Shown piece after piece: positions 1 to 9,988 of a stretch of DNA of 44,072 nt. Each line of letters opens with the position of its first letter. Position 1 is the stretch's first letter. Made by a program: the position numbers and the translations under genes. Source of the stretch: Bartonella vinsonii subsp. berkhoffii ATCC 51672 (GTDB taxonomy: Bacteria; Pseudomonadota; Alphaproteobacteria; Rhizobiales; Rhizobiaceae); assembly GCF_902825225.1 (NCBI RefSeq), contig NZ_CADEAK010000012.1, positions 1 to 44,072 on the forward strand, in the 5' to 3' direction. The notes under the pieces were generated by a model. That model ran no database searches. It was not told the origin of the DNA and saw only the letters and a list, made by a program, of their open reading frames with translations.

Positions 1-126
1 GTTGGCATCAATGCGCAACTCTCCCATAATTTCTCTCTTCATGGTGATGTCAATTATCAACAAAAGCTTCAAAAAACCGGTATATCTGGAGCAAGTTTTT
101 CTGGTGGAGTACGTTATCAGTTTTAA
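1..126 (+). CDS. C-terminal end of an autotransporter beta-barrel (partial)
   Basis: An open frame enters from the left edge and stops at the TAA at 124-126, giving 41 residues. They alternate polar and hydrophobic residues and end in GGVRYQF, the pattern of the last beta-strands of type V autotransporter translocators, where a terminal Phe is read by the BAM complex. The protein would sit in the outer membrane, exporting a passenger domain that lies outside the window. A strong hairpin follows 42 bases after the stop. Any outer-membrane barrel could end this way, but the wording of the last strands (GDVNYQQKLQKTGISGASFS) is typical of Bartonella autotransporters. Confidence 0.7.
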   Translation, partial: VGINAQLSHNFSLHGDVNYQQKLQKTGISGASFSGGVRYQF

Positions 127-167
127 AGTAAGACTGTAATAACAAACCTCTTGTTATTTCTTTATCA

Positions 168-201
168 CAAAGAGCAGCACAATGTGCTGCCCTTTGTTTA
201 T
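168..201 (+). terminator. Rho-independent terminator after the autotransporter
   Basis: The arms CAAAG-A-GCAGCAC (168-180) and GTGCTGC-C-CTTTG (184-196) pair around a 3-base loop with one mismatch. A T-rich tail (TTTATAAAACTTATTTTT) follows. It lies just after the stop at 126 and on the right strand to end that transcript. Confidence 0.75.
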
Positions 202-715
202 AAAACTTATTTTTATTTATTTTAAAAAGCTCTTCTCACTTTTAAAAAGTGAACTCAGCCAGCATATTTTAAAAATAGTTTTTAATCATTAATACAATGG
301 TTAAAAAATTTTCTTTAATTGATAAATAAAAACTCAATATTTAATAAAAATAAAATAAATTTATACTATAATAATGCCTTATTGTTTTATAAAAATATAA
401 ATTAATACATATAAATTATTATTTATTATGATAAGTAATTATATTAATACAATAAAAGTTTATGAATAGAAAATTATAAGAAAAAACAGTGCCATCATAT
501 CAAAAAAATCATGCAGGCTATAAGTCATCTACATGTCTTACACTACACTTCAGAATATCAAAATATGATAGCTAAAACTCTCTCAGAAAGTTTATCACTG
601 ATAAAAATCTTATAATATAAGAACAGAATAGAAAAACCTATATTGCAATAACGATATAGAACATCTCCAGAAATCTAAAATAGAAAGAAATGTATTTTCT
701 CTTCTATAGAAGCTC
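202..715. other. Gene-free AT-rich spacer
   Basis: This roughly 510-base spacer lies between the autotransporter terminator and the end of the leftward ABC operon. It is extremely A+T-rich, with many stops in all frames. I see no protein-like frame, RNA gene or clear terminator for the operon here. Confidence 0.5.
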
Positions 716-1498
716 TCACACCTTTTCATTTCTATGAACAATAGGCTCAATACTTGCTTCAAAAAACATCTTTGTATAGTGATGTTGCGCGTGCAAATTG
801 CGCAAATCATCATTGCTAAGCTCTTCAAGAATAACCCCCTTATGCATAATTCCAACACGTTCACAGATGTGTGCAACAACAGCAAGATCATGGGATACCA
901 TCAAATAAGTAAGCTTTTTTTCCTCTCGTAATGATTTCAACAAGTTTAAAATTTCGGCCTGTACCGATACATCTAAGGCAGATGTCGGCTCATCAAGCAG
1001 CAAAACCTCTGGTTCAATAATCAAAGCACGCGCAAGAGCAATACGTTGACGCTGTCCTCCAGATAATTCATGCGGATAACGATAAAGAAATGACGAATTT
1101 AAACCAACAGAATTTAAAACATCACGTACCCGCTCTCTTGGATTATCCATACCATAGATTTTAAGAGATTCAGAAAGAACAGTATGAACCATTTTTCTTG
1201 GATGCAGCGAAGCATAAGGATCTTGAAATACCATCTGAATTCGGCATAAAGAATCCTTATTCCTTCTTTTGGCTACTTCTTTTCCATCAAAAATGAAACG
1301 CCCACTATAGTCTGAAATAAGTCCAACCAATGTATTCAAAATAGTTGATTTTCCACATCCTGACTCACCAATCAACCCATAAGCTTCACCACGCTTAATA
1401 TGAAAATTAACATTTTTAACAACCGTTACGGACTTATGTCTATGCCCAAAGGTTACAGATAAATTAGACACATCAAGTATATTCGCACAATGGGTCAT
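716..1498 (-). CDS. dppF: Dipeptide/oligopeptide ABC transporter ATPase, DppF/OppF type
   Basis: Cytoplasmic ATPase subunit of a peptide-type importer, pairing with the DppD-like ATPase encoded just upstream. In 260 residues it has Walker A GESGCGKST at about 44-52, the Q-loop region FQDPYASLHP near 91-100, the signature LSGGQRQR at 145-152, Walker B VLLLDEPTSALD at about 165-176 and the switch His in VSHDL near 203. Its start overlaps the dppD stop by four bases (ATGA), and GGAG stands seven bases before the ATG, so the two are translationally coupled. It lacks much of the C-terminal extension of longer OppF/DppF proteins. The family is certain; the substrate is not (peptide, haem or another solute). 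Confidence 0.9.
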   Translation of the reverse strand: MTHCANILDVSNLSVTFGHRHKSVTVVKNVNFHIKRGEAYGLIGESGCGKSTILNTLVGLISDYSGRFIFDGKEVAKRRNKDSLCRIQMVFQDPYASLHPRKMVHTVLSESLKIYGMDNPRERVRDVLNSVGLNSSFLYRYPHELSGGQRQRIALARALIIEPEVLLLDEPTSALDVSVQAEILNLLKSLREEKKLTYLMVSHDLAVVAHICERVGIMHKGVILEELSNDDLRNLHAQHHYTKMFFEASIEPIVHRNEKV

Positions 1499-2370
1499 GG
1501 AGCAACTCCTTCAACACCATTAACAATTGTAGGATTATGCAACCAATCAGGATCACGTTCAGGAACAGCCAAGACATCAACAGGATTATCAAGCCGTGGC
1601 AAACTTGCTAGCAGAGCTTTAGTATAAGGATGACAAGCGCGAGACAAATCACGCGCAGGCAATTCTTCTAACACACGACCTGCATACATAACCAAAACAC
1701 GATCACAAAAATCAGCAATCATATTCAAATCATGACTAATAAAAATAAGTCCTGTTCCAGATTTAGTCACAAGTTCATCCAACACTGATAAGACTTGGCG
1801 CCTTACTGTAATATCAAGTGCAGAAGTTGGCTCATCTGCAATAATAAGATCAGGTTTAGGAATAAGCATCATAGCAATCATTACGCGCTGTCCCATGCCA
1901 CCTGATATTTCATGAGGAAAAAGACGCATGACATGTTCAGGATCACGAATATGAACAGATTCCAACATAGAAATTGTTTTTTTTCGTGCATCAGCTTTTG
2001 AAACACGGTAATGAATACGGTAAGCCTCCATAATTTGCTGCCCAATCCGTATTAACGGATTAAGTGAATATTTGGGATCCTGTAAAATCATTGAAATACG
2101 CTTACCCCGAATAGTTCGCATCTGAGGTTCACTTGCGCGCAATAAATCAATACCATCAAAGTGCATTTTTTTAGCTTTGACCATTGCTGCTCTTGGACTC
2201 AACTTGAGTATTGCGCGCCCAGTCATTGATTTTCCAGACCCAGATTCGCCAACAATGCCAATTTTTTCCTTTCCCACGGAAAAACTAACGCCACGCACAA
2301 CTTCTGAAAGACCGCGTGCTGTAGGAAAAGAAATACGTAAATTTTCTATCTCTAATAATTTTTTAGCCAT
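1495..2370 (-). CDS. dppD: Dipeptide/oligopeptide ABC transporter ATPase, DppD/OppD type
   Basis: Second ATPase of the importer. I start it at 2370 (MAKKLLEIEN), giving 291 residues. The open frame runs further upstream, but that part lies wholly inside dppC and has no ribosome site. Walker A GESGSGKS is at 41-48, the Q-loop in ILQDPKYSLNP near 96-106, the signature EISGGMGQRV near 154-163, Walker B DLIIADEPTSALD near 174-186 and the switch His near 213. The start overlaps the end of dppC as ATGGCTAA, and the gene overlaps dppF downstream, so the operon is tightly packed. Peptide importers of this class carry two different ATPases, as here. Confidence 0.9.
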   Translation of the reverse strand: MAKKLLEIENLRISFPTARGLSEVVRGVSFSVGKEKIGIVGESGSGKSMTGRAILKLSPRAAMVKAKKMHFDGIDLLRASEPQMRTIRGKRISMILQDPKYSLNPLIRIGQQIMEAYRIHYRVSKADARKKTISMLESVHIRDPEHVMRLFPHEISGGMGQRVMIAMMLIPKPDLIIADEPTSALDITVRRQVLSVLDELVTKSGTGLIFISHDLNMIADFCDRVLVMYAGRVLEELPARDLSRACHPYTKALLASLPRLDNPVDVLAVPERDPDWLHNPTIVNGVEGVAP

Positions 2371-3292
2371 TACGTGGATCCAATAAATCACGAAGCCCAT
2401 CACCCAAAAGATTGAAAGCAAGACTTGCTAACAATATTGCACAACCTGGTATTGCCGCTAACCACCAATTTGTCATCATAAATTCACGCCCAGATGAGAG
2501 CATTGCTCCCCATTCAGGACTTGGAAGTTGAGCTCCCAGCCCCAAAAAGCCAAGACCAGCAGCCGTTAAAATAATTCCAGACATATCTAACGTTAACCGA
2601 ACAATCACTGAAGGAATACACATCGGTGCAACATGAAACAAAATAATTCGCAAAGTAGAAGCTCCCTGCAAGCGAATAGCAGAAACATAATCAGATGAAC
2701 GTATCGTTAAAGTTTCAGCACGTGCTAAACGCGCTATTGGCGGCCAGGCTGCAATTGAAATTGCAATAGATGCATTTTCAATACCTGGTCCTAATGCTGC
2801 TGAAAAAGCAAGAGCCAAAATCAAACTTGGAAAAGCAAGAAAAATATCAACAATGCGCATGAGTACAGTATCAACCCATCCTCCTATATAGCCAGAGACA
2901 GTACCAACCATTAGCCCTATTGGTCCCACAATAATTGTAGTGAGAAAAACAATATAAAGAGTAATGCGTGCGCCAAAAATAAGGCGACTAAAAATGTCAC
3001 GCCCCAATTCGTCTGTCCCAAAATAATGCAACATAGAGGGTGGTTGCAATCGATGCGCTAGATCATTGCTCACAAAATCATCGGTAGCAATCCAAGGAGC
3101 AAAAATTGCACACAAGACAATAACAAGAATAATCATCAGTCCGACTACTGCCGAAAGATTATGCGAAAACTTGATGAATGCGTGAAAAAATCTTTGCACA
3201 TTAGCTTGAAACATTGACCGCGGAACAGCTTCATTTAACCAACCGCCCAAAGAAAATGACGATTGCGATTTATGATGATTCATTATTGTCAT
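2363..3292 (-). CDS. dppC: Dipeptide-type ABC transporter permease, DppC/OppC type
   Basis: Inner-membrane permease of about 309 residues. A cytoplasmic N-terminal tail of about 45 residues is followed by a first membrane helix, the OppC-type N-terminal region (GTDELGRDIFSRLIFGARI) and then the BPD_transp_1 core. The coupling (EAA) loop reads about RSSDYVSAIRLQGAS with the conserved Gly. The open frame begins at a TTG at 3298 that overlaps the dppB stop. The ATG at 3292 (MTIMNHH) is the likelier start, with AGGA about nine bases ahead. It forms a heterodimer with the DppB-like permease next to it. Confidence 0.9.
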   Translation of the reverse strand: MTIMNHHKSQSSFSLGGWLNEAVPRSMFQANVQRFFHAFIKFSHNLSAVVGLMIILVIVLCAIFAPWIATDDFVSNDLAHRLQPPSMLHYFGTDELGRDIFSRLIFGARITLYIVFLTTIIVGPIGLMVGTVSGYIGGWVDTVLMRIVDIFLAFPSLILALAFSAALGPGIENASIAISIAAWPPIARLARAETLTIRSSDYVSAIRLQGASTLRIILFHVAPMCIPSVIVRLTLDMSGIILTAAGLGFLGLGAQLPSPEWGAMLSSGREFMMTNWWLAAIPGCAILLASLAFNLLGDGLRDLLDPRNG

Positions 3293-3294
3293 AT

Positions 3295-4368
3295 TCAACG
3301 TGTCCTTGGATCAAAGATTCGATAAAGCAAATCAGAAAATAAATTAATGATGACAAAGAAAAACCCTACAAGCAGAGTACATCCAACAACTGCATTCATA
3401 TCTCCAGCCAAAAGAGCATTTGTCAAGTAATGTCCAAAACCAGGCCAAGCAAAAACCGTTTCTGTTAATACAGCACCTTCTAACAAAAAAGCATAAGACA
3501 GCGCAACCACAGTGATAATCTGAACAGCAGCATTACGAAAAGCATGCCCCCAAACCGTTCGCGCTAATGATAATCCCTTCACACGCGCAGTAATGATATA
3601 TTCCTGATTGAGCTGTTCAATCATAAATCCACGAGTCATACGACTAATATAGGCCATAGCACCGAATGCTAAGATTAAAGCAGGCATAATAATATGGCTA
3701 AAAACATTTAAAAAAGCGTCCCACTGTCCCTGACGAGCAGTATCCCAAAGAAAAAATCCTGTTTTGGATTCAAAAGAATATTCATAAATAAAATCAATAC
3801 GTCCTGGACCACCAATCCAACTAAGCTTGGCATAAAATACCAATAACGCCATTAATCCAAGCCAAAAGGTCGGAGTGGAATAGCTGAGAAGTGTAAAAGT
3901 ACGGACAAAATAATCAATAAATGAATCGCGATACATCGCAGCAAAAACACCAAATGGAATACCAAGACTCGTACCAATAATAATAGCAACTGTGGAGAGC
4001 TCTAACGTTGCAGGAAAGACACGCATAATATCTTCCAAGACAGGACGCCCTGAAGTTAAAGCATCTCCAAAGTCAAACAAAAATATATTGTGAAGATAAT
4101 TCCAGTATTGAACAATCAACGGCTTATCAAGACCCAACTTATAAAACATTGCATCATAAGCTTCTTGACTGATATTATCACCAAGAATAGCGAGGACAGG
4201 ATCTAAAGGGAGCAAATGACCAATAAAAAAAGTGATCGTCACCAAACCAAGTAATGTGATAAAAACGGAAAGAAGCAATTTCAATCCCTTGAAAAAAAAG
4301 TCCCATACAAACATTTTTTTCTGCTTCTGTAATACTGCTCTTTCAGATTCTGGAAATGGCAAAACCAT
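3295..4368 (-). CDS. dppB: Dipeptide-type ABC transporter permease, DppB/OppB type
   Basis: Inner-membrane permease of 357 residues. A first helix near 28-50 is followed by the DppB-type N-terminal signature (GHLLPLDPVLAILGD, then KLGLDKPLIVQYWNYL) and five further helices. The coupling loop reads about QEYIITARVKGLSLARTVWGH. AGGGGG lies upstream of the ATG. It sits 99 bases downstream of the first binding-protein gene and overlaps the TTG at the head of dppC, in the usual A-B-C-D-F order. Between the second and third core helices there is an extended loop (about residues 185-215), which is common in this family. Confidence 0.9.
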   Translation of the reverse strand: MVLPFPESERAVLQKQKKMFVWDFFFKGLKLLLSVFITLLGLVTITFFIGHLLPLDPVLAILGDNISQEAYDAMFYKLGLDKPLIVQYWNYLHNIFLFDFGDALTSGRPVLEDIMRVFPATLELSTVAIIIGTSLGIPFGVFAAMYRDSFIDYFVRTFTLLSYSTPTFWLGLMALLVFYAKLSWIGGPGRIDFIYEYSFESKTGFFLWDTARQGQWDAFLNVFSHIIMPALILAFGAMAYISRMTRGFMIEQLNQEYIITARVKGLSLARTVWGHAFRNAAVQIITVVALSYAFLLEGAVLTETVFAWPGFGHYLTNALLAGDMNAVVGCTLLVGFFFVIINLFSDLLYRIFDPRTR

Positions 4369-4467
4369 TATAATATCCCCCTCGATAGCAACTAAACATA
4401 AGCTAACACCTTTTTATATAATAAAGAAAACCCTCATAAAGCATGCTCTACACGAACATACCTACTT

Positions 4468-6084
4468 TTATTTTTCTGTATCGTTGTAGTAAAGTCTAAA
4501 ACTATTCCAAACCCATTTTTTTACTGCAGGGCTCATCCCGACGGTATAATATGTCTGAAACAAATAAACCATAGGACCATGTTCCAATACATAATGCTGT
4601 AGAGCATGATATTGCGAAATACGCTTTTTTTGATCTTGTTCAAATAAAGCATCCATCACCATTTTATTGACATTTTCATCATAATATCCAGCACGCCAAG
4701 CTAAATACATATTATGTTTTTTTGTAAATGTTGGATCAGGATTAAAAACATGATTTAATGAAGCAGGATGCCCATCAGGATCAGCACTTCCCCATCCCAT
4801 AAGAGCAGTATCATAATTTCCACCACGTACGCGGTTTAACAATTGATTTTGTGCCATTTTTTCAATTGTAAGCTCAACACCAATTTTGCGCGCGTTAGCT
4901 TGAATAGACTGCGCAACAGATGACATATAACTAAGACTACCAACTAACAGGTTAGCCTTAAAACCATTAGGATAGCCAGCCTCACTGAGTAACTGTTTTG
5001 CCTTTTTAAAATCTAACTTAAATGGCAATCCCTCTTTTTCATCCAAAGCGCCCGGAATTCCTAACGACATATAAGTCGCACGTGGAATTCCTATACCCTT
5101 TAAAACAGTGTTGCCAAGACCTTCGTAATCAATCAAATAACGCAACGCCAATCTGACTTTTTCCTGAGCAAAAATTGCATTCTTATTGTTAAGCGATAAA
5201 TAAATAATCTGCGGTCGCAAAACACGGCTAATCTTGACTGGTCCCCCCTGCTTTTCAATATCCAAAACATCCTCTGAAGAAAGATCACGTGCGATATCCA
5301 CATCCCCTTTTTCCAAAAGAAGTCTCTGGCTTGCTGATTCAGCAACATGCTGCACAACAATCTGCTTAATTTTAGGCACTCCTCCCCAATAATGTTGAGT
5401 AGCCTGTAAGACAACTTTTTCTCCTGGAGACCAACGTACCAATTTATAAGGTCCAACACAAGCCGAATGGGTGGCCAGATATTTATTCCCCATATCCCCA
5501 TCAACGCTGTTTGCTTCAATTGTTTGCCGATCAAGCAAAGCAGAAGCATAAGATTGCCCAATCACTGTCATTATAAGTTGGACAGGATAAGGCTTATCCA
5601 ATTTTAATTGTAAAGTCGTCTCATCAAGAGCTTGAATATTTGTTTCGATATTGTCTTTCGTGAACCCATAATCCATCAACGATTGGGCATAATTCAATCC
5701 TAATCTGATAATGCGTTGCATTGACCACGCAAGATCTTGTGCTGTTGCAGCCCTTCCATCATCAAACTTTAAATCATCACGAAGATGGAAAACAATTCTT
5801 TTCCCATGATCGAAAACATCCCAAGATTGTGCCATAGCAGGACGAATTTTTGTGGGATCATGCTTATCATATTGCACTAACGCACTGCAAATATTCGTCA
5901 ACAATTCACTCGTTACAACCTCAACCGTTTGTGCTGGATCAAAACTGCTAATGGAATCAATATTCCATGCCATCATCAATGTATCTTTAGGTGATGCACT
6001 TAAGCTCGATGAGAGAGAGCCATTTAAAAAACCAATAAGGCCTAATAAAATACAAAAGTTTTTCAACATTGCTTTTTTTCTCAT
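4468..6084 (-). CDS. dppA: Extracellular solute-binding protein family 5, first gene of the dpp operon
   Basis: Periplasmic binding protein of 538 residues (SBP_bac_5), delivering substrate to the permease pair encoded downstream. A Lys/Arg-rich start, a hydrophobic stretch and an Ala-Ser-rich cleavage region make a standard signal peptide of about 31 residues. The mature part opens with DTLMMAWNIDSISSFDPAQ, the family's N-terminal motif. AGGAAAGGA lies 4 bases before the ATG and fixes the start. It is clearly paralogous to the two binding proteins encoded at 6.5-8.1 and 11.7-13.3 kb, though more diverged from them than they are from each other. Family members bind di- or oligopeptides, nickel chelates or haem; the substrate is not readable here. 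Confidence 0.88.
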   Translation of the reverse strand: MRKKAMLKNFCILLGLIGFLNGSLSSSLSASPKDTLMMAWNIDSISSFDPAQTVEVVTSELLTNICSALVQYDKHDPTKIRPAMAQSWDVFDHGKRIVFHLRDDLKFDDGRAATAQDLAWSMQRIIRLGLNYAQSLMDYGFTKDNIETNIQALDETTLQLKLDKPYPVQLIMTVIGQSYASALLDRQTIEANSVDGDMGNKYLATHSACVGPYKLVRWSPGEKVVLQATQHYWGGVPKIKQIVVQHVAESASQRLLLEKGDVDIARDLSSEDVLDIEKQGGPVKISRVLRPQIIYLSLNNKNAIFAQEKVRLALRYLIDYEGLGNTVLKGIGIPRATYMSLGIPGALDEKEGLPFKLDFKKAKQLLSEAGYPNGFKANLLVGSLSYMSSVAQSIQANARKIGVELTIEKMAQNQLLNRVRGGNYDTALMGWGSADPDGHPASLNHVFNPDPTFTKKHNMYLAWRAGYYDENVNKMVMDALFEQDQKKRISQYHALQHYVLEHGPMVYLFQTYYTVGMSPAVKKWVWNSFRLYYNDTEK

Positions 6085-6457
6085 TTTATCCTTTCCTCTT
6101 GCATTTTATTTTATCTTTTGCACAAAAAAGACTTTTGATTTCTCTATTTCATCTCTCGAGCAGCACAATAAAAACATCTACTTTTACTGATCACACAACC
6201 GTAAAATAATCTTTCAAATATCAATCTAAATCGAAGTGTATACTCACTATAGCACAGAAAACAAATATCTCCAGAAACATTACTTTCCATACTTAATCAA
6301 TACAACTTATCCCTGATAAATTGACTTTAACCATAGACTTACCCCCCTGCAGTTTTATAGCTTTAAAAATTTTAAACGATGCACCGCAGGGGGATATTTT
6401 TTCATTACTTACATCAAGATGACGCGCTTTTTATATTTTACAACATTTAGTACGCGT
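6085..6457. other. Spacer between the first two binding-protein genes
   Basis: A 373-base AT-rich spacer that would carry the 5' leader of the dpp operon and the 3' end of the second binding-protein transcript. It contains a GC-rich inverted repeat, listed separately, that stands out from its surroundings. No protein-like frame was seen. Confidence 0.45.
6343..6400. repeat. Inverted repeat with 8-bp GC-rich stem downstream of the second binding-protein gene
   Basis: CCCCCTGC (6343-6350) pairs with GCAGGGGG (6386-6393) around a 35-base interior containing AGCTTT and TTTTAAACGAT. An A/T run (ATATTTTTT) follows on the + strand only, so it is not a normal terminator for the leftward gene. The interior resembles that of the inverted repeat at 11560-11603, although the outer stems differ. 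Confidence 0.55.
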
Positions 6458-8083
6458 TTATTTTTCAATTGCACTATAAAAAATACGTGGCGCATTATTC
6501 CAAACCCATTTTTTAATATCAGGTGTCATAGCGACAACAGCATATTTCTGAAAAATAAAAGCATAAGGTCCTTTTTGCATAAGTTCACGCTGCAAATCGG
6601 CATATATTTGTGCCCGCTTTTGTGGATCTTTTTCAAACAATGCATCTTCAACCTTTTTATTCATCTCTGCATCAAAATATCCGTGCTGCCAACTTGGATA
6701 GGCTGTTTTTTTAGCCTCAAATCGATTATCCGGATTATAAACAATGTATGCAGCCATTGAATGAGGATCTGCAGAGTCATTATTCCAGCCGACAAAAATC
6801 GTATCAAAGGCACGGGCATAAAGTTTTGAAAACAGCTGCGTACCTGCCAAACGTTCAATTTTAAGATGCACCCCTACCTTTGCTGCATTGTCTTGGAGTG
6901 TCTGGGCAATTGATAAAGCATAAGGAGATGTTCCTACCAACAAATTGACCTCAAAACCATTCGGATAACCTCCCTCTGTTAAAAGCTGCTTGGCTTTTTG
7001 AAGATCAAGTTTAAAAGGTTGCCCTTCTTTTTCATCCAAAGCGCCAAAATTTCCAAGAGGAATAAAGCTTGCACGGGGAATACCATCACCTTTAAGAACA
7101 GTCTTTCCCAAACCTTCATAATCAATAAGATAGCGCATCGCCAAACGCACTTTTTCATTAACAAAAATTGGATTCGTCATATTAAATCCCCAATACATCA
7201 TAGAGGGCTCCAACACTTTTTCAACCTTAATATCTGTTTTTGCTTGGAGATCTGCAACATCCACAGGGGTCAAATTACGTGCAACATCAATATCATGTTT
7301 TTGCAATAGCAAGCGTTGTGTTCCTGGCTCCGCAACATGGCGAATTAAAACCTTCTTCAATTTAGGTGCTTTCCCCCAATAATTGGAACTTGCACGCAAC
7401 AAAAGAGCTTCTCCAGGGCGCCAGCGGCTTAACTGATAAGGACCAACACAAGCAGCATGGCTAGCTAAATATTGGTTTCCCATATCACCATTTTTCTCAT
7501 GTTTCATAATTGTTTCACGATCAAGCAAAGCAGTAGCATGACCTGCAACAACATTGTTAAGAATAAGCTCTGCTGGATAAGGCTTATCAAATTTCATCAC
7601 CACCGTTTTGTCGTCCAGCGCTTGCAGAGCCTCATCAACATTTTGTTCTGTAATCCCATATTCATTAAATGTTGCCGCCTTAGCCATTTTTAATTTAACA
7701 ATCCGTTTCATGCCCCAAACAAGATCATTGGCACGAGCAGGACGACCATCATTAAACTTCAAACCATCACGTAAATGAAAAGTAATCACCGTACTGTGAT
7801 CATCACCTGAAACATCCCAATGAGTTGCCAAAGAAGGAATGATTTTAGCTGAATCATCTGTTGCAGTGCTGACCAAATTATCACAAACATTGAGAACAAT
7901 TTTATTTCCATAAACGTCATTGACTTTCGCGGGATCAAATGTATTTATTGCATCGAGATTCCAAGCCATCACAAGAGTGTCGGCTGGTGTTTTTGCTGAA
8001 ACTTGTTGCACAAGCATCCCCACTGTAAGAACAGCAGAAACAAAAGAAGCACTGCCTTTCAAGATCTTTCTTTTCATGTTCAT
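6458..8083 (-). CDS. Extracellular solute-binding protein family 5, second copy
   Basis: Periplasmic binding protein of 541 residues with a signal peptide cleaved near VSA-KT at about residue 31 and the family motif DTLVMAWNLDAINTFDPAK just after it. AAAAGGAAAAGTCT precedes the ATG. It matches the third copy (11651-13282) almost residue for residue over long blocks, including the C-terminal KKWVWNNAPRIFYSAIEK. It is more distant from the operon's own binding protein. No permease or ATPase gene follows it except the dpp operon, so it probably feeds that transporter with a different or overlapping substrate range. Its transcription would lead into the dpp operon across a 373-base spacer with a hairpin. 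Confidence 0.87.
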   Translation of the reverse strand: MNMKRKILKGSASFVSAVLTVGMLVQQVSAKTPADTLVMAWNLDAINTFDPAKVNDVYGNKIVLNVCDNLVSTATDDSAKIIPSLATHWDVSGDDHSTVITFHLRDGLKFNDGRPARANDLVWGMKRIVKLKMAKAATFNEYGITEQNVDEALQALDDKTVVMKFDKPYPAELILNNVVAGHATALLDRETIMKHEKNGDMGNQYLASHAACVGPYQLSRWRPGEALLLRASSNYWGKAPKLKKVLIRHVAEPGTQRLLLQKHDIDVARNLTPVDVADLQAKTDIKVEKVLEPSMMYWGFNMTNPIFVNEKVRLAMRYLIDYEGLGKTVLKGDGIPRASFIPLGNFGALDEKEGQPFKLDLQKAKQLLTEGGYPNGFEVNLLVGTSPYALSIAQTLQDNAAKVGVHLKIERLAGTQLFSKLYARAFDTIFVGWNNDSADPHSMAAYIVYNPDNRFEAKKTAYPSWQHGYFDAEMNKKVEDALFEKDPQKRAQIYADLQRELMQKGPYAFIFQKYAVVAMTPDIKKWVWNNAPRIFYSAIEK

Positions 8084-9384
8084 AGACTTTTCCTTTTAAA
8101 GTTATTGTATCAATTCATTATTCTCAAATGGCACGGTAAATTTATAACAACAAAGATTGAATAAACACATACTGTCCATCCATACAGAGTTATGCACTTT
8201 TATGCTCACTCCCTCATTTCACTTAAAGCAGAGAAAACACGTGATTTTTCACCCGCCAATATCCTATTCACATTATAATAAATGGCATCTCATCTCCCAA
8301 TGGATTATTGCAACTGTAATCTTTGTGACAAGCCATTGCACGAAGGTTCATAGTTACAGCATTCCATTCTTTTAAACTGTATCATAAATAGAATACATAA
8401 ACCTTGAAAATAATCGCATCCTTTCACACTGTTAGTTTCGAAATGCTTCCTTATCTTTACTGAATTATCAAAATTGAACAGAACAAGCAGAAAAACATAA
8501 AAAAACATCTTCGTTGGAACTCAGTATCCCACAAAAAATTGCCTAACGCCTTGAAAGCTAAACAAAAAGAAATTCCCCTTTATCTTTATAAAATACAAAA
8601 CGAACCAACAGAGCTAAAATAGCACTGAAAAATATCAATTTGTCTAAGCTTTATCTTTCCAAGGATAGAGCCAATATAAAGAATACACAATAAAACGCAC
8701 TTTATTTATTGGTAAAACAACATTGATCATACTTCCCCTATGAATAAAAACACAATTAACTATAAAATTCCAATCTCGAGATCCATCATTACTGTGCAAT
8801 CACTAAAACAAGACCTTACACAACATACCGCAGCAACTCTTCTTTCCAACGGCACATTGAGAGATTTAACTCAGCAATTGAGTAGATACAACTCCGTCTG
8901 AGTTTGAACATCCTCCAAAAAACTGGAACCATACGCAGCAAAATTACTCTTCAAAAAGGGAAGCTATCAGATAATAAAACGCAACACAAGCATTTGGTAA
9001 TGAGAACCCATACAAATATGACAAATTGTTCTGTATTCAACAAAAAATTTAGCAAATATATTTCACGCAATTTCAAAAATTAAATAATGCAAAAATAACT
9101 TCAAACAAAAAAACTGAAAATGACTTTATTTTCATCAAAAAATCTAAAAAATAGCTGTTATTATTAAGTGTTGTATAAAGGCTCATAACCCAATATTCAT
9201 TAAAATAAATGATCTCTGATTTTCTTTAAATTTTCTGAAACCACTATATTGGTCAAAATGCGTTCTATACTATCACACCCCAGAAATGATGACCCAATGA
9301 CAATAAGCAAACCATAAAAGAGCATTCCACAGTCTTTTATTCTCCTCTTGAACATCTCTTTGGAGCAAAAGGGGCTTTGCAAGC
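8084..9384. other. 1.3-kb spacer without a recognisable gene
   Basis: AT-rich spacer between the second binding-protein gene and tag, with stops in all frames. A 66-codon leftward frame (9200-9400) overlaps the end of tag and has no supporting features. The parallel region beside the third binding-protein gene has been lost by deletion, so the two copies cannot be compared here. Confidence 0.45.
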
Positions 9385-9954
9385 TTAACAACAAAAACAT
9401 CCTTCAAGATGATCATTAACAATTCCTACAGACTGCATAAAAGCATAACAAATTGTGGGACCAACAAATGTCCAGCCGCGTTTCTTCAAATCTTTAGAAA
9501 GACGAAGAGAAGCAGGTGTTATGGGGTTAGCCAACAGTGTTTGAAAATCTATCTTTTTATAACGCTCCGATTGTGGAGGTTGAAAAGACCAAAAATAATG
9601 GGACAAACTCCCCCACTCTGTTATAATTTCCTGTGCTCTAAAGGCATTATGAAGCACCGACCGAATTTTTCCTTGATGCCGAACAATGCCTTTATCCTGC
9701 ATCAACATTTGTACCTTTGCTTCATCGTAATGCGTAATTTTTTCAAAGTCAAAATCATCGAACGCATTTCGAAAAGAAGAGAGTTTTTTTAAAATTGTAA
9801 ACCAAGAAAGCCCTGCCTGAAAACCCTCAAGACAAATTTTTTCAAACAAACGGCGATCTTCAAAAACAGGTTTTCCCCATTCATGATCATGATAAGCACA
9901 ATAAAGTGGATCTGTTCCTGCCCACGCACAACGAACTTTTCCATCTTTTCCCAT
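9385..9954 (-). CDS. tag: DNA-3-methyladenine glycosylase I
   Basis: Base-excision repair enzyme that removes 3-methyladenine from alkylated DNA. The zinc-binding set of E. coli Tag is visible: Cys in VRCAW, His in YCAYHDHEWG, and His and Cys in VNDHLEGCFC near the C-terminus. The catalytic Glu lies in FEKICLEGFQAGLSW. I place the start at 9954 (MGKDGKVRCAW), with AAGGG six bases before it, because the family begins just ahead of the first zinc Cys. The frame stays open to an ATG at 10011, which would add 19 residues and overlap xseA by 23 bases; an ATG at 9987 is intermediate. It is probably co-transcribed with xseA, another DNA-repair gene. Confidence 0.9.
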   Translation of the reverse strand: MGKDGKVRCAWAGTDPLYCAYHDHEWGKPVFEDRRLFEKICLEGFQAGLSWFTILKKLSSFRNAFDDFDFEKITHYDEAKVQMLMQDKGIVRHQGKIRSVLHNAFRAQEIITEWGSLSHYFWSFQPPQSERYKKIDFQTLLANPITPASLRLSKDLKKRGWTFVGPTICYAFMQSVGIVNDHLEGCFCC

Positions 9955-9988
9955 AAGGAGCCCTTCATCAAGAACCCCATTGTCCATA

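Noticed and set aside
9200-9400. A 66-codon leftward frame overlapping the end of tag.
   Set aside because: No ribosome site, no family resemblance, and it overlaps a well-supported gene; the hydrophobic stretch alone is not enough.
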